Assembly: GCF_028128765.1 (NCBI RefSeq)
Contig: NZ_LBJG01000005.1
Location: forward strand, 248,001-312,000
Direction of reading: 5' to 3'
DNA length: 64,000 bases
DNA from: Bradyrhizobium sp. CCBAU 51627
GTDB lineage: Bacteria; Pseudomonadota; Alphaproteobacteria; Rhizobiales; Xanthobacteraceae
The position numbers and the translations under genes were made by a program. Of this stretch, positions 21,082 to 30,261 are shown in pieces (position 1 is the stretch's first letter; each line of letters begins with the position of its first letter). The notes under the pieces were generated by a model. That model saw only the letters and a list, made by a program, of their open reading frames with translations. It ran no database searches and was not told where the DNA came from.

Positions 21082-21291
21082 CTAGCCGGCGCGGAGGTTG
21101 TCGGCCGAGGACTTGCCGCTGCGGCGGTCTGCGACGATGTCGAACGAGACCTTCTGACCCTCATTGAGGGTGCTGAGGCCTGCGCGCTCGACGGCGCTGA
21201 TGTGAACGAAGACATCCTTGTCGCCATTGTCAGGCTGGATGAAGCCAAAGCCCTTTTGATTATTGAACCACTTCACGGTGCCCATTGCCAT
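21082..21291 (-). CDS. Cold-shock protein (CspA family)
   Basis: The 69-residue single-domain OB-fold nucleic-acid chaperone has RNP1 (KGFGFIQPD) and RNP2 ([10 protein letters not shown]). The first residues [12 protein letters not shown] are typical. The ATG at 21,291 is preferred over 21,297 because AAGGAA then sits 6 bp upstream. About 170 bp of upstream sequence is free for a long leader, as is common for csp mRNAs. It has its own terminator downstream. Confidence 0.93.
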   Translation of the reverse strand: MAMGTVKWFNNQKGFGFIQPDNGDKDVFVHISAVERAGLSTLNEGQKVSFDIVADRRSGKSSADNLRAG

Positions 21292-21556
21292 AGTCATTTC
21301 CTTCTTTGTGACGATGCACTCAGGGGGACTAACGCGCGATTGCTCACGCCCTTCGTCCCGATTGGTCGATTTTGGAGAAATACCTGAAACGTGCTCGCCC
21401 ATTGGAAATGAGACGGAGCGGCCCAGTCGTTCGGCCAAGGATCGATGTTCACAATCTAGCTAACTAATGGGGCCAGTTCAAGGCAGCGCGCGCTGACAGC
21501 GAGCCGCGCCCGGTTTGCTATTTTGCGCTGCACATTCTTGCCTGAAGGATAGTTCC

Positions 21557-21889
21557 TCAATCGACGATGAAGAGCGTCGCGCCCACCGCCGTCGACGAGC
21601 GATGCGCAGCGTCGCCGAAATCCGAGACCTGGTAGCTCATGCCCGGCGTCAGCTTGAACTTGCGTCCGTCGCGCAGCTCGCTGTCGAGCTCGCCCGCGAG
21701 CACATAAAGCACGTGACCGCGATCGCACCAGTGATCGGCGAGATAGCCTGGTGAATACTCGACCATCCGCACGCGCAGCTCGCCGATATTCAGCGTGCGC
21801 CAGAGCGCAAAACCGGTCTCACCGGGGTGCCTGGTCGCTTCGACCTTGCTCCAGTCGGTGACGGTGAAGGGCGAGGTGGGGAGTTTCAT
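21557..21889 (-). CDS. DHCW-motif cupin-fold protein
   Basis: The 110-residue beta-barrel protein contains YLADHWCDRGHVLYVLAGEL, the signature stretch of this small cupin family, and the ending ATLFIVD. His and Cys residues in that motif could bind a metal. It has no known reaction. It is a single gene. Confidence 0.78.
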   Translation of the reverse strand: MKLPTSPFTVTDWSKVEATRHPGETGFALWRTLNIGELRVRMVEYSPGYLADHWCDRGHVLYVLAGELDSELRDGRKFKLTPGMSYQVSDFGDAAHRSSTAVGATLFIVD

Positions 21890-22019
21890 GATGGGACTCC
21901 TGTTTCAGTGGCCGGCAGTGGCTCTGTTAGCGCACGTTCGCGCCACGGTCTTGCGCAGCGAGGCAATCCAGGACTGCATCGGCGGAAAGATTCTGGATCG
22001 CAATGACGGGAGAGAGCCC

Positions 22020-22391
22020 TCAATGCGGCAAATGGTTCGCCGACCCCTGCACGATCAGCCCTGCATCATTCACCCGCAGATACTCGCAGATCTTCTTACC
22101 CCGCTCGTTCTGGTAAAACACCACGACGCTGTCAGGGCTGACGAACACGTCAACGAGGGAGAAGTGCAGCTCCGGCAGCAGGGCGAGCGCCTTGCCCCAA
22201 TAGGCCCGTAACGCGTCCTTGCCGTGCACCGTTCCGCTGGCATCGAACCCCATCACTGGAATGCGGTCCGAGGTCATCACGGCGTCCTCGTCATAGAGCG
22301 TGAGCACGCGCTCGAGGTCGCGCGCGTTCCAGGCCTCGACCCAGGTCCGGCCGAGCCTGGCAAGCTGTGATGGCTGGTGAAGCTTCGACAT
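22020..22391 (-). CDS. SnoaL/NTF2-like protein
   Basis: The 123-residue product has the compact NTF2-like cone fold pattern. It starts with helix WVEAWNARDLERVLTLYDEDAV, then GKDALRAYWGKALALLPELH and beta strands ending with VVVFYQNERGK. Family members are small isomerases/hydrolases or ketosteroid-isomerase-like proteins. The reaction is not assignable. It is a single gene between the cupin and guaA. Confidence 0.78.
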   Translation of the reverse strand: MSKLHQPSQLARLGRTWVEAWNARDLERVLTLYDEDAVMTSDRIPVMGFDASGTVHGKDALRAYWGKALALLPELHFSLVDVFVSPDSVVVFYQNERGKKICEYLRVNDAGLIVQGSANHLPH

Positions 22392-22540
22392 CGCGTTCTC
22401 CCTGATCGGCCCCGGTTTGAGGGTGGGGCAAATTAGGTCAATAATACTTACCTATATGCGCTTGTCCAGGCCCAAAGAAGCATGTGGGCGCGCGCACGGC
22501 CGCGGTTGCGGGCAGGGGGCTCATCGCGTATTGGCTTGCC

Positions 22541-24139
22541 ATGACAGCAGCACAGAACGACCGCTCCGCGTCGACGCCCTCGGTGGCCTCGGCGCATGAC
22601 AAGATTCTCATCGTCGACTTCGGCAGCCAGGTGACGCAGCTGATCGCGCGTCGCGTCCGGGAGGACGGCGTCTATTGCGAGATCGTCCCGTTCAACAAGG
22701 CCGAACAGGCCTTCAAGGAGATGAAGCCAAAAGCGGTGATTCTCTCCGGCGGCCCTGAATCGGTGCATGAGGCGGGCTCGCCCCGCGCCCCGCAGCTGAT
22801 TTTCGATTCCGGTGTGCCCGTGATGGGCATCTGCTACGGCCAGATGACCATGGCCGCCCAGCTCGGCGGCGCGGTCGAGGGCGGCCATCACCGCGAATTC
22901 GGCCGCGCCGATGTCGAGGTCAAGGCCGAGAGCCAGCTGTTCGCGGACGTCTGGTTGTCAGGCAGCAAGAACCAGGTCTGGATGAGCCATGGCGACCGCA
23001 TCACCAGGATGCCGCCGGGCTTCTCCGTCGCTGGCACCTCGCCGAACGCGCCCTTCGCGATCATCCAGGACGAGAAGCGCAAATATTACGGCCTGATGTT
23101 CCACCCCGAAGTGGTGCACACGCCCGACGGCGCCAAGCTGATCCGCAACTTCGTGCGCAAGATCGCCGGACTCACCGGCGACTGGACCATGCGCGCCTTC
23201 CGCGAGGAGGAGATCGCCAAGATCCGCGCGCAGGTCGGCAAGGGCAAGGTGATCTGCGGTCTCTCCGGCGGCGTCGATTCTGCGGTCGCGGCCGTGCTGA
23301 TCCACGAGGCCATCGGCGACCAGCTCACCTGCGTCTTCGTCGATCATGGCCTCTTGCGGCTGGACGAGGCCAAGACCGTGGTCGACCTGTTCCGCCACCA
23401 CTACAACATTCCACTGGTGCACGTGGATGCGTCAAAGCAGTTTTTGGGCGAGCTCGAAGGCGTCACCGACCCCGAAGTGAAGCGCAAGACCATCGGCCGC
23501 CTCTTCATCGAGGTGTTCGAAGCTGAAGCCAAGAAGATCGGCGGCGCCGACTTCCTCGCGCAGGGCACGCTCTACCCCGACGTGATCGAGAGCGTCTCCT
23601 TCACCGGCGGACCTTCGGTCACGATCAAGTCGCACCACAATGTCGGCGGCCTGCCTGAACGCATGAACATGAAGCTCGTCGAGCCCTTGCGCGAGCTGTT
23701 CAAGGACGAAGTCCGCAAGCTCGGCCGCGAGCTCGGCCTGCCCGAAATCTTCGTCGGCCGCCACCCGTTCCCGGGCCCGGGCCTCGCCATCCGCTGCCCC
23801 GGCGACATCACCCGCGACAAGCTCGACATCCTGCGCAAGGCCGATGCCGTCTATATCGACCAGATCCGCAAACACGGTCTCTACGACGAAATCTGGCAGG
23901 CCTTTGCCGTGCTGCTCCCCGTCAAGACCGTCGGCGTCATGGGCGACGGGCGCACCTACGACTACGTCGTAGGCCTCCGCGCCGTCACCTCCACCGACGG
24001 CATGACCGCGGACTTCTACCAGTTCGACATGAAGTTCCTGGGCGAGACCGCGACGCGCATCATCAACGAGGTGAAGGGCGTAAATAGGGTGGTTTATGAT
24101 GTGACCAGCAAGCCGCCTGGGACGATCGAGTGGGAATGA
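22541..24139 (+). CDS. guaA: GMP synthase (glutamine-hydrolysing)
   Basis: The 532-residue enzyme converts XMP to GMP. The class I glutamine amidotransferase domain covers residues about 20-215, with nucleophile Cys in GICYGQMT and His/Glu in HPEVVH. The ATP-pyrophosphatase domain has the PP-loop [12 protein letters not shown]. The C-terminal dimerisation domain ends [12 protein letters not shown] 22,541 is chosen by homology with the family start; the ribosome site is weak and an upstream GTG at 22,484 is open. The 3' end of guaA is a known target for genomic islands, relevant to the repeat that begins 115 bp downstream. Confidence 0.97.
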   Translation: MTAAQNDRSASTPSVASAHDKILIVDFGSQVTQLIARRVREDGVYCEIVPFNKAEQAFKEMKPKAVILSGGPESVHEAGSPRAPQLIFDSGVPVMGICYGQMTMAAQLGGAVEGGHHREFGRADVEVKAESQLFADVWLSGSKNQVWMSHGDRITRMPPGFSVAGTSPNAPFAIIQDEKRKYYGLMFHPEVVHTPDGAKLIRNFVRKIAGLTGDWTMRAFREEEIAKIRAQVGKGKVICGLSGGVDSAVAAVLIHEAIGDQLTCVFVDHGLLRLDEAKTVVDLFRHHYNIPLVHVDASKQFLGELEGVTDPEVKRKTIGRLFIEVFEAEAKKIGGADFLAQGTLYPDVIESVSFTGGPSVTIKSHHNVGGLPERMNMKLVEPLRELFKDEVRKLGRELGLPEIFVGRHPFPGPGLAIRCPGDITRDKLDILRKADAVYIDQIRKHGLYDEIWQAFAVLLPVKTVGVMGDGRTYDYVVGLRAVTSTDGMTADFYQFDMKFLGETATRIINEVKGVNRVVYDVTSKPPGTIEWE

Positions 24140-24477
24140 GGGGGGTGGGATACCGTGGAGGGCGCTGGAGGGGAATAGCGTAGGAAAAATAGAGGGTTAG
24201 GGGATGGCTCATTGATCGTTCGCCTTGCATAACCTCGGCGTGTCGGCCCCTTCTCCAAGTCATTGATTTGACGGTTCTTCCGACGGTTTGACAAAAGTCG
24301 CAAGACGCGACGGAGAAAAGACCGTCGGGAATTGTGATCGTTCTGACGGTCTTTTTCTGAGACCGGTAGCTCGTGTCCCGAGTGCTTGAGAACGCGTGAA
24401 TTGTCGTAGTTGGCCTACGATACGGACCGCGAGTCGAAATTGGCGGAGAGCCGAATTAGCGGCGGTGGCCGTGCCTA
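24140..24477. other. 338-bp region after guaA with no gene
   Basis: The gap between guaA and the TetR gene holds no credible coding frame. It contains the ~113-bp element listed separately and a strong hairpin within it. The sequence is less GC-rich than its surroundings, which suggests acquired DNA. Confidence 0.6.
24254..24366 (+). repeat. 113-bp repeat element, left copy
   Basis: Positions 24,267-24,366 match 62,766-62,866 in the same orientation at a constant offset of 38,500 with only about seven mismatches. The first 18 bases (TCCAAGTCATTGATTTGA) match 60,165-60,182 exactly. In the left copy the two parts are contiguous. Inside it AAAAGACCGTC (24,317-24,327) pairs with GACGGTCTTTT (24,345-24,355), giving a terminator-like hairpin with a T-run. 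TGACGGT-like words recur several times. Confidence 0.8.
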
Positions 24478-25098
24478 TCAGCCGCTCGAATTGAAGACGG
24501 TGTCGATCAAGGTGGGAACGCGCTCCTCGGGAAATGGTGCGTTCGTCATCAATCGACAAAAGAAGATAGCGCCGAGCAGCGCGAAAGCCGCGAGCTCCGG
24601 ATCGATGCGAGGCGGGAAATCTCCCGTGGCAATTCCATCGGCGATCAACGCGATGGTCGGTTTGCGCGCTTCGGTCTGGAAATGGTGATGAAACCGTCGC
24701 ACGGCGCGGTCCCGCTCCGCCCCCTCGATGAGAGCCGGAAGACAAGACGAGAAGGGTGAATCGGAAACGACATCGGCGACATGGCGAAGAACGCGCTCAA
24801 GTTTTTCGCGCGGCGAGCCGGTAACAAGCTCCGGATCTCGCTGTTGCTGAAGCAGCTTAAACGCATCAGCGATCAGCGCGATCTTGTCTGGCCAATGCCG
24901 GTAGATCGTGGCTTTGCCGACGCCGGCACGACGCGCGACGGATTCTATGGTGAGCGAGCCATAACCCGACTCACTAAGCTCATCGAGTGCTGCCTGCAGT
25001 ATGACCTGGCGGGAGCGCTCGATTCTTGGATCAACCGCGGGCTTCGGTCGGGACTCAATCACTTTGGGGGGTGACCTTCGACGCGCAACGCGTTGCAT
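24478..25098 (-). CDS. TetR/AcrR family transcriptional regulator
   Basis: The 206-residue product has a TetR helix-turn-helix at residues 25-75 (SLTIESVARRAGVGKATIYR with HWPDK after it). A C-terminal ligand domain follows, resembling the TetR_C group of regulators. It is encoded 5 bp after the VOC gene in the same operon, so it probably represses the pair through the dyads upstream of the VOC gene. The inducer is unknown. Confidence 0.9.
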   Translation of the reverse strand: MQRVARRRSPPKVIESRPKPAVDPRIERSRQVILQAALDELSESGYGSLTIESVARRAGVGKATIYRHWPDKIALIADAFKLLQQQRDPELVTGSPREKLERVLRHVADVVSDSPFSSCLPALIEGAERDRAVRRFHHHFQTEARKPTIALIADGIATGDFPPRIDPELAAFALLGAIFFCRLMTNAPFPEERVPTLIDTVFNSSG

Positions 25099-25103
25099 GC
25101 TGC

Positions 25104-25529
25104 TCAGTTTTTATCCCCTTTCGAAGCCGAGCCGGGGGCACGATAGGCCGCTGTATTAGCCTCAAACAGCTCGACGAGATTTCCGGATGGGTCTTCCAGT
25201 AAGATCTGTTTGCCGCCGGTGCCCTGAACGATTTCGTTGCGAAAGCGCGCGCCCGCGGCCTTGAGCTGCGCAATGCTCCCGTCAAGATCGTCGACGAGAA
25301 GGTGGATGCGGTTCCAGCCGCCCGGCGTCTGCTGCTCGCCTGAGGGCATCGGCGCACCGCCGCCAACGCCGCGGCCCTGTGGCTGCGTCAGATAGAGATG
25401 CATGTCGCCGCGCGATATCTCGGCGAAGCCCGGCGCCGGGTGCATCTCGAGCTTGAAGCCGAGACGGCCGGTGTAGAAGTCGATCGCGGCTTTCACGTCG
25501 TTTACGATGTAGCGGAAACACGCCGCCAT
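25104..25529 (-). CDS. VOC family protein (glyoxalase/bleomycin-resistance fold)
   Basis: The 141-residue protein has paired beta-alpha-beta-beta-beta modules. VKAAIDFYTGRLGFKLEMHP opens the first and DDLDGSIAQLKAAG the second, followed by LEDPSGNLVELFEA with the metal-ligand Glu. VOC proteins bind metals and act as lyases, dioxygenases or drug-binding proteins. Linkage to a TetR regulator suggests detoxification. It is the first gene of the pair. Confidence 0.87.
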   Translation of the reverse strand: MAACFRYIVNDVKAAIDFYTGRLGFKLEMHPAPGFAEISRGDMHLYLTQPQGRGVGGGAPMPSGEQQTPGGWNRIHLLVDDLDGSIAQLKAAGARFRNEIVQGTGGKQILLEDPSGNLVELFEANTAAYRAPGSASKGDKN

Positions 25530-25566
25530 GGTTTCGTCCTTCCTTGCTCAGTTTGATACCTATAGA

Positions 25567-25600
25567 ACGTATTCGTCTCGTAGCGATACGTCAACGTATC
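25567..25600. promoter_or_regulatory. Candidate TetR operator upstream of VOC-tetR operon
   Basis: GATACGTCAACGTATC (25,585-25,600) is a 16-bp dyad with 7-bp arms. An ACGTAT word at 25,568-25,573 pairs with ATACGT in the same cluster, giving overlapping half-sites. The cluster lies 39-71 bp before the VOC start. TetR regulators commonly bind such short dyads over their own promoter. Confidence 0.5.
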
Positions 25601-25998
25601 ATAAAGCCTGGACGCTTGACGGTCTATTTTGCAGGTAGCTTTGGGTGTGGTGAGCTCCTTCGTAGGAGAGAGAGCTGGTTGAAGGATCGCGGTGTTCCAC
25701 CGGTTTTGGCCGACGGAGTACCACGTCGAGCGATAGCGTGCAGAAGAGCTGGAGCTGCTCCAGCCGGGGAATGCCCGGGACGAGTGCTGGGCATGAGGCT
25801 GGCAGGACCAGCGCTCCAGTCGGCCTGATCAAGTTGACCTGGAGTTCGGTCTGGAGGGGCTTCCAGGCCTTTGATGCAGAGTATGCCGCCCGTGTGCCGC
25901 TGGCGAAAGAACGCCGGATAGAACGCATAGCGCTCGAGGAAAAGGCTCATGACAGCCAGCGCGAGCAGGCCTTCGGAAGAGACATTCAACGGCAGGAT
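25601..25998. other. ~400-bp stretch without a recognisable gene
   Basis: The stretch lies between the VOC promoter and the amidase stop. Frames are open on both strands but none resembles a known protein. Several GC-rich inverted repeats occur, such as GAGCTGGAGCTGCTCC near 25,745. It may be a remnant of a mobile element or pseudogene, but nothing definite can be said. Confidence 0.4.
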
Positions 25999-27366
25999 CT
26001 AGGTTCGCAACAAGGCCTCGATCTCTTGCGCTGCTTCAAGGAGCGTGCGGTCCTGTCCGCGCCTGGCGATGATCTGCAGGCCGTACGGAAGGCCGCGAGG
26101 ATCCGTTCCGCATGGAATCGAGATTGCCGGCAGACGGGCATGATTGACAAAGGCAGTAAACACCGCGTGCCCCCGTGGGCTCGCAGGCTTTCCACCGATC
26201 ATGTCAGGGCCCAGTTGAGTCAGCGGCCAAGCGACGCAGGGGACGGTCGGGGTCAGCAGCAGGTCGACGTCGGTGAAGAAGGCCGCGAAGGCATTGGCGA
26301 CCGCGCCGCTCGCGACCAGAGCTCCAGCGACTTCTGCGCCCGACCAGGAAAGGCCGCGTTCGATCTGCTTGGCGACATCAGGATCGAATATGGTCGGGTC
26401 CTTGCGGAACGCGCCCCCATAGAGCGCTGCGAGACCCGCGTGTTGGAGTGGCATTATGACGTCTTCGGTCGCGCCTGTCGGCCAGATCGGATCGCGCGGC
26501 ATGATGTGTAATTTCGCGGCGGAAAGGTGGTCGACAGCAGAGGCAACTCCATTCGCGACGATGTCGTCGACCGCGACGTCGAGGCCAAGACGCGGCGAGA
26601 ATGCCATACGCAAGCCGGCTATGTTTTCGACCTGGGATGCAACGACGGCGGAATCCGGGTCGCGCGGATCGGCTCCGACCATTGCCTCGAACGCCAACGC
26701 GATATCGGCCACGTCAGATGCGATCGGTGCAATGACCGAGAGACCGAAGAATGGTTCGGCGAAACCAGGCCCATAGGGGATCGCGCCGTAGGACGGCTTG
26801 AAGCCGGCGACGCCGACATGGGCCGGCGGTCTGCGGCTGGAGCCGCCGGCATCGGTGCCGATCGCGAGCGGCACAAGGCCGGCTGCGACCGCCGCAGCGG
26901 GGCCGCCGGACGAGCCGCCTGGCGTCAGCGCGGGATCGCGCGGATGGCGTGTGGGTCCGTACAGCTGAGAGGTCGTGACGCCCTTGCAGGCAAATTCCGA
27001 CGTCGCGCCGATGCCGACGATGACGGCGCCAGCCTTGCGCAGTCGCCCGATCGCGATCGCATCCTGCGGCGCGACAAAATCGGCGAGCAGGCGCGAGCCC
27101 TGAGTCACGCGCCAGCCGCCGGCCCAGAGGTTGTCCTTGACGACGATGGGCACGCCGGCGAGCGGCATGGTCTCGCCGGCGCGCAGGCGGTCGTCGACCG
27201 CCGCAGCATCTGCCAGCGTGCGCGCGGGATCGATGGTCACCACCGCGTTGAGCGCCTTGGCCGCCTCGATCCGGGCGAGTGCGGCCTTGGCGGTGTCGAC
27301 TGCGCTGGTCCGTCCGGCCGTCACATCCACCGCGAGCTCGCGCGCGCTATTGACCGGTCTTGTCAT
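25999..27366 (-). CDS. Amidase (amidase-signature family)
   Basis: The 455-residue product carries the Ser-cisSer-Lys triad. Lys lies in IVVKDNLWAGG near residue 75, cis-Ser in PGGSSGGPAAAVAAG near 150, and nucleophile Ser in GTDAGGSSRRP near 174. Family members hydrolyse amides, carbamates and ureides such as allophanate or 1-carboxybiuret (AtzE/AtzF types). The start overlaps the end of the decayed MFS gene by 20 bp, as in coupled operons. Its neighbours suggest ureide or hydantoin breakdown. Confidence 0.9.
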   Translation of the reverse strand: MTRPVNSARELAVDVTAGRTSAVDTAKAALARIEAAKALNAVVTIDPARTLADAAAVDDRLRAGETMPLAGVPIVVKDNLWAGGWRVTQGSRLLADFVAPQDAIAIGRLRKAGAVIVGIGATSEFACKGVTTSQLYGPTRHPRDPALTPGGSSGGPAAAVAAGLVPLAIGTDAGGSSRRPPAHVGVAGFKPSYGAIPYGPGFAEPFFGLSVIAPIASDVADIALAFEAMVGADPRDPDSAVVASQVENIAGLRMAFSPRLGLDVAVDDIVANGVASAVDHLSAAKLHIMPRDPIWPTGATEDVIMPLQHAGLAALYGGAFRKDPTIFDPDVAKQIERGLSWSGAEVAGALVASGAVANAFAAFFTDVDLLLTPTVPCVAWPLTQLGPDMIGGKPASPRGHAVFTAFVNHARLPAISIPCGTDPRGLPYGLQIIARRGQDRTLLEAAQEIEALLRT

Positions 27367-28211
27367 GGCTTACCCAGATCAATGCCAATGTGCCGCAGAG
27401 CGCGAGGGAGGCTAAGGCGACGAAGGCCGCGCCGAGGCTGACCGCGGCGTCCAGGATGCCGGCCTCGATACGGCTGAGGCCGAGCTCGCGCGTGCCGATC
27501 ATGACGAAGACGGTGTTGAGCGAAACCTGCATCGCGCTGAACGGCATCCAGGCCAGCGCCAGCATCGCGATGCGCCGGTCCGCCGTCATCAGCGCCAGGC
27601 GAGCGCGGAGATCGAGGTTGGGAGGCGGAAATGACCTTTCCGGCATAGGCCGGCCGCAGCTGTTCGAACAGCGCGATGGCCAGCAGCGCCAGGGCCGCAA
27701 CGACGGCATAGCACCAGGCCGATCCGAATGCGACGGCGATCGCGGGCAGGGCCAACGAGCCGCAGACCGCGCCGATCTGGTTGCCGGTCTGGCGCACTGA
27801 AAACACGAAGGCGCGCCGCTCGGGGGTGACGAGCCGTGCCAGCAGCGCCGCGCTTGCGGGCGTCTCGGGCCCCATGGCGAGGCCGAGGCAGAAGCCCGCG
27901 GCCAGCAGGGCAGCGCTCGATCCGAGCGAAGCCAGTGCCATGCCGACGACGATGGCCGCCGCGCATAGGCTCGCGATCCGCAGCGAGCCGACCCGGGCGA
28001 TGAAGCCGCCGCCCCAGAACGAGGCAGGGATGCCGACGGCGAATACCGCGCAGGAGAACATCGAGAGCTGCCACACCTCGATATGGGCGCGCGGCGCGAC
28101 CACGCCCGGAGCGAACAGCGCGAGCGCCACCAGCGCCTGAAGCGAGGTCATCGCCCCAAGGGCGGGCAGCAGTGCGGGTGCTGGCCGAATGGGATTGTTT
28201 GCGTCTACCAT
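27347..28211 (-). pseudogene. MFS transporter, frameshifted and shortened
   Basis: The first part (ATG 28,211, MVDANNPIRPAPALLPALG) encodes about 195 residues of an MFS protein with the RQTGNQIGAVCGSLALPAIA segment. Near 27,620-27,650 the frame shifts, after which a second frame continues with RIAMLALAWMPFSAMQVSLN and ends at 27,347. The total would be about 288 residues, far short of 12-TM proteins (about 400), so material is also missing near the C-terminus. It is most likely inactive. It was probably the uptake system for the adjacent amidase. Confidence 0.7.
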
Positions 28212-28234
28212 GCTGCTGCACTCAGGGGAGGAAC

Positions 28235-28573
28235 GTGGTGGCAGGCGGCATTTCCATTCACGCAGTCGATGTGGCGAGCGGCCGTCCCGCGCAGGGCCTG
28301 CGCGCCGAGATCTGGCGGATCGATCCGGACTCGCTGCGCATCGCCGATGGGCGGCTCGGCGCCGACGGCATGCTCGATCATTCCGTGGCGCAGGGTGCCG
28401 GTGTGACGGCAGGCGAGTACGAGGTGCTGTTTCATCTCGGCGAGTTCTTCGGCGAGCGCGACGGCTTCCTGACCGTGGCGCCATTTCGCTTCCGTATCAA
28501 GAACGTTGACGACCATTTTCATCTGCCGCTGAAATTCACGCGCTGGGGCTATTCGCTGTTCCGCGGGGCCTGA
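28235..28573 (+). CDS. uraH: 5-hydroxyisourate hydrolase
   Basis: The 112-residue transthyretin-related enzyme acts after urate oxidase, hydrolysing 5-hydroxyisourate to OHCU. The N-terminal motif is GGISIHAVDVASGRPAQGL, and the middle holds the Arg in IWRIDP. The C-terminal tetrapeptide is FRGA in place of the usual YRGS, a conservative change. The start is GTG at 28,235, placed by AGGGGAGG a few bases upstream; no in-frame ATG is suitable. It is divergent from the decayed MFS gene and converges with the ABC permease. No urate oxidase or OHCU decarboxylase is in the window. Confidence 0.88.
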   Translation: MVAGGISIHAVDVASGRPAQGLRAEIWRIDPDSLRIADGRLGADGMLDHSVAQGAGVTAGEYEVLFHLGEFFGERDGFLTVAPFRFRIKNVDDHFHLPLKFTRWGYSLFRGA

Positions 28574-29389
28574 TCAATTCGTCAGCCGCCGCGACAGGCC
28601 GGTGAAGCGCTCCATGATCGCGACCAGCGCCACGGTTGCAATGATCAGCACGCCCGACAGCGCGGCGATTGTGACATCGAGCTTTCCCTCGAGATCCTGC
28701 CACATCCGGATCGGCAGCATGTCGGTGGCGGCGTCACGCAGGAACAGCGAGACCGGCACATTGTCGAACGACGACATGAAGGCGATGAAGGCACCCGCGA
28801 TGATGCCCGGCCGGATCAACGGCAGGACGATGCGGCGGAACGTATACAGGCGGCTTGCGCCGAGCACCGCCGAGCTTTCGAGCAGGGTCGGTTCGAGCTG
28901 GGCGAGCGCGGCCACCGTGTTGCGCACGACATAGGGCACGCAGACCACGGTGTGGCCGATCACCAGCGTCAGCGGCGAGACCGGCAGGCCGACCAGCGAG
29001 AACAGCATCAGGGCAGCGAGGCCGAAGGCGAGCGCGGGGAGTACCAGCGGCGACATGAAGAGGGAATCGAGCAGCCGCGCCGACAGCGCCCGCGACCGCG
29101 AGATCGCAAGAGCGGCCGCAACACCGAGCACGATCGAGAGGCCGGTTGCCCACACCGCCACGATAAGGCTGTTGCGGGCGGCAAAATGCAGCTGCCACGC
29201 GTCCCAGAGCTCGGCGTACCAGCGCAACGAATAGCCTGGCGGCGGGAATTTGAGCGAGAAGCCGCTGGTGAAGGAGACGATCAGCACCACGAGCGACGGT
29301 GCGATGATCAAGATCAGCGCGATCACCGCCATTGCGGTCATGACCAGTTCGAAGCTGATCGCTTCGAGCGTGCGCTTGCGCCCGCTCAT
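28574..29389 (-). CDS. ABC transporter permease (PotC-like)
   Basis: The 271-residue product has six membrane segments and the inner-membrane coupling loop (EAA motif) ESSAVLGASRLYTFRRIVLP near residue 185. It is the second permease of a spermidine/putrescine-type importer (PotABCD fold). Its start overlaps the stop of the upstream permease by one base. The substrate is unlikely to be a polyamine given the ureide/amide gene context, but this is inference. Confidence 0.9.
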   Translation of the reverse strand: MSGRKRTLEAISFELVMTAMAVIALILIIAPSLVVLIVSFTSGFSLKFPPPGYSLRWYAELWDAWQLHFAARNSLIVAVWATGLSIVLGVAAALAISRSRALSARLLDSLFMSPLVLPALAFGLAALMLFSLVGLPVSPLTLVIGHTVVCVPYVVRNTVAALAQLEPTLLESSAVLGASRLYTFRRIVLPLIRPGIIAGAFIAFMSSFDNVPVSLFLRDAATDMLPIRMWQDLEGKLDVTIAALSGVLIIATVALVAIMERFTGLSRRLTN

Positions 29390-30252
29390 CACGTTCCTCC
29401 ATAGCCGCGCGACAGGCGGCCGAGCGTGGTGAAGACTGAGACGACCGCGAGTACGGCGAGCAGGAAGATGATCGAGATCGCGGCTGCAAACGGCCAGTTC
29501 TGGAGCGTTGAAGCCTGCTGATAGAGGTACATCGGCATGAACAGCATCTGCCCGCCGCCGACCAGCGACTGGGTGATGAAGGCGGTGATCGCGGCGGCAT
29601 AGGTCAGCGTGCATCCGGCGATCACGCCGGGCAGCGACAACGGCAGCACGATGCGGAAGAAGGTGCGCCAGCTGCCGGCGCCGAGCGAGCAGGAGGCGTC
29701 GTCGAGATTGGGATCGATGCGCCCGAGCGCCGTGATGAGCGGCAGCGTCATCAGCGGCATCTGCACCTGCGCGAGCGCAATCACCACGCCGAACTGGGTG
29801 TAGAGCAGCTTCAAGGGCGTATTGATGATGCCGAGCGATTGCAGCGTCGCATTGATGATGCCCTGGCGACCGAGAATGACGATCCAGGCGAAGGTGCGCA
29901 CCACGACGCTGGTCAGAAGCGGCAGCAGCACGATCAGGATGATAATGGTCTGAAGCCTGGGCCCGACCCGCTGGTAGAGCCAGGCGAGGGGAAAGCCGAG
30001 CATGAGGCAGACCAAGGTTACCTCGGCTCCCAGCAGCAGCGTCGAGCCGAGCACGCCGAGGCTGAAGGGATCGGTGAGGAAGTGCTGGTACTGGCTGAGC
30101 CCCCAATGGAGCCCGGCCGTGTCGTTATGCAGGGACAGCCAGAGCAGCTGCAGCAGCGGCGCGACGAAGAAGACCAGGAAGAACAGCGCCAGCGGCACTG
30201 CCAGTCCCATACCGTAGGACGTCACGTCGCGTGAAGCCGGCGCCGCGCCCAT
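29389..30252 (-). CDS. ABC transporter permease (PotB-like)
   Basis: The 287-residue product has about six membrane segments and the coupling motif DDASCSLGAGSWRTFFRIVL near residue 190. An N-terminal 15-residue hydrophilic start is followed by GLAVPLALFFLVFFVAPLLQ. The order binding protein - permease - permease follows the ATPase at the head of the minus-strand operon. It is tightly packed with the PotC-like gene. Confidence 0.9.
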   Translation of the reverse strand: MGAAPASRDVTSYGMGLAVPLALFFLVFFVAPLLQLLWLSLHNDTAGLHWGLSQYQHFLTDPFSLGVLGSTLLLGAEVTLVCLMLGFPLAWLYQRVGPRLQTIIILIVLLPLLTSVVVRTFAWIVILGRQGIINATLQSLGIINTPLKLLYTQFGVVIALAQVQMPLMTLPLITALGRIDPNLDDASCSLGAGSWRTFFRIVLPLSLPGVIAGCTLTYAAAITAFITQSLVGGGQMLFMPMYLYQQASTLQNWPFAAAISIIFLLAVLAVVSVFTTLGRLSRGYGGT

Positions 30253-30261
30253 GGCGGGATC

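Noticed and set aside
24254..24271. guaA-derived att core
   Set aside because: The guaA 3' end (GACGATCGAGTGGGAATGA) is not repeated elsewhere in the window, so a classical guaA att duplication is not shown; the repeat lies outside the gene.
24140..24477. tRNA gene or riboswitch after guaA
   Set aside because: Hairpins are present, but no cloverleaf, anticodon arm or known aptamer core could be traced.
25738..26511. Plus-strand 257-codon frame across the amidase 3' end
   Set aside because: It lies antisense to the intact amidase and has no family features.
28574..30106. A 510-codon minus-strand frame spanning both Pot-like permeases
   Set aside because: Its first half is in the wrong frame of the PotB-like gene. 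The two separate genes each have normal starts and family-typical length.
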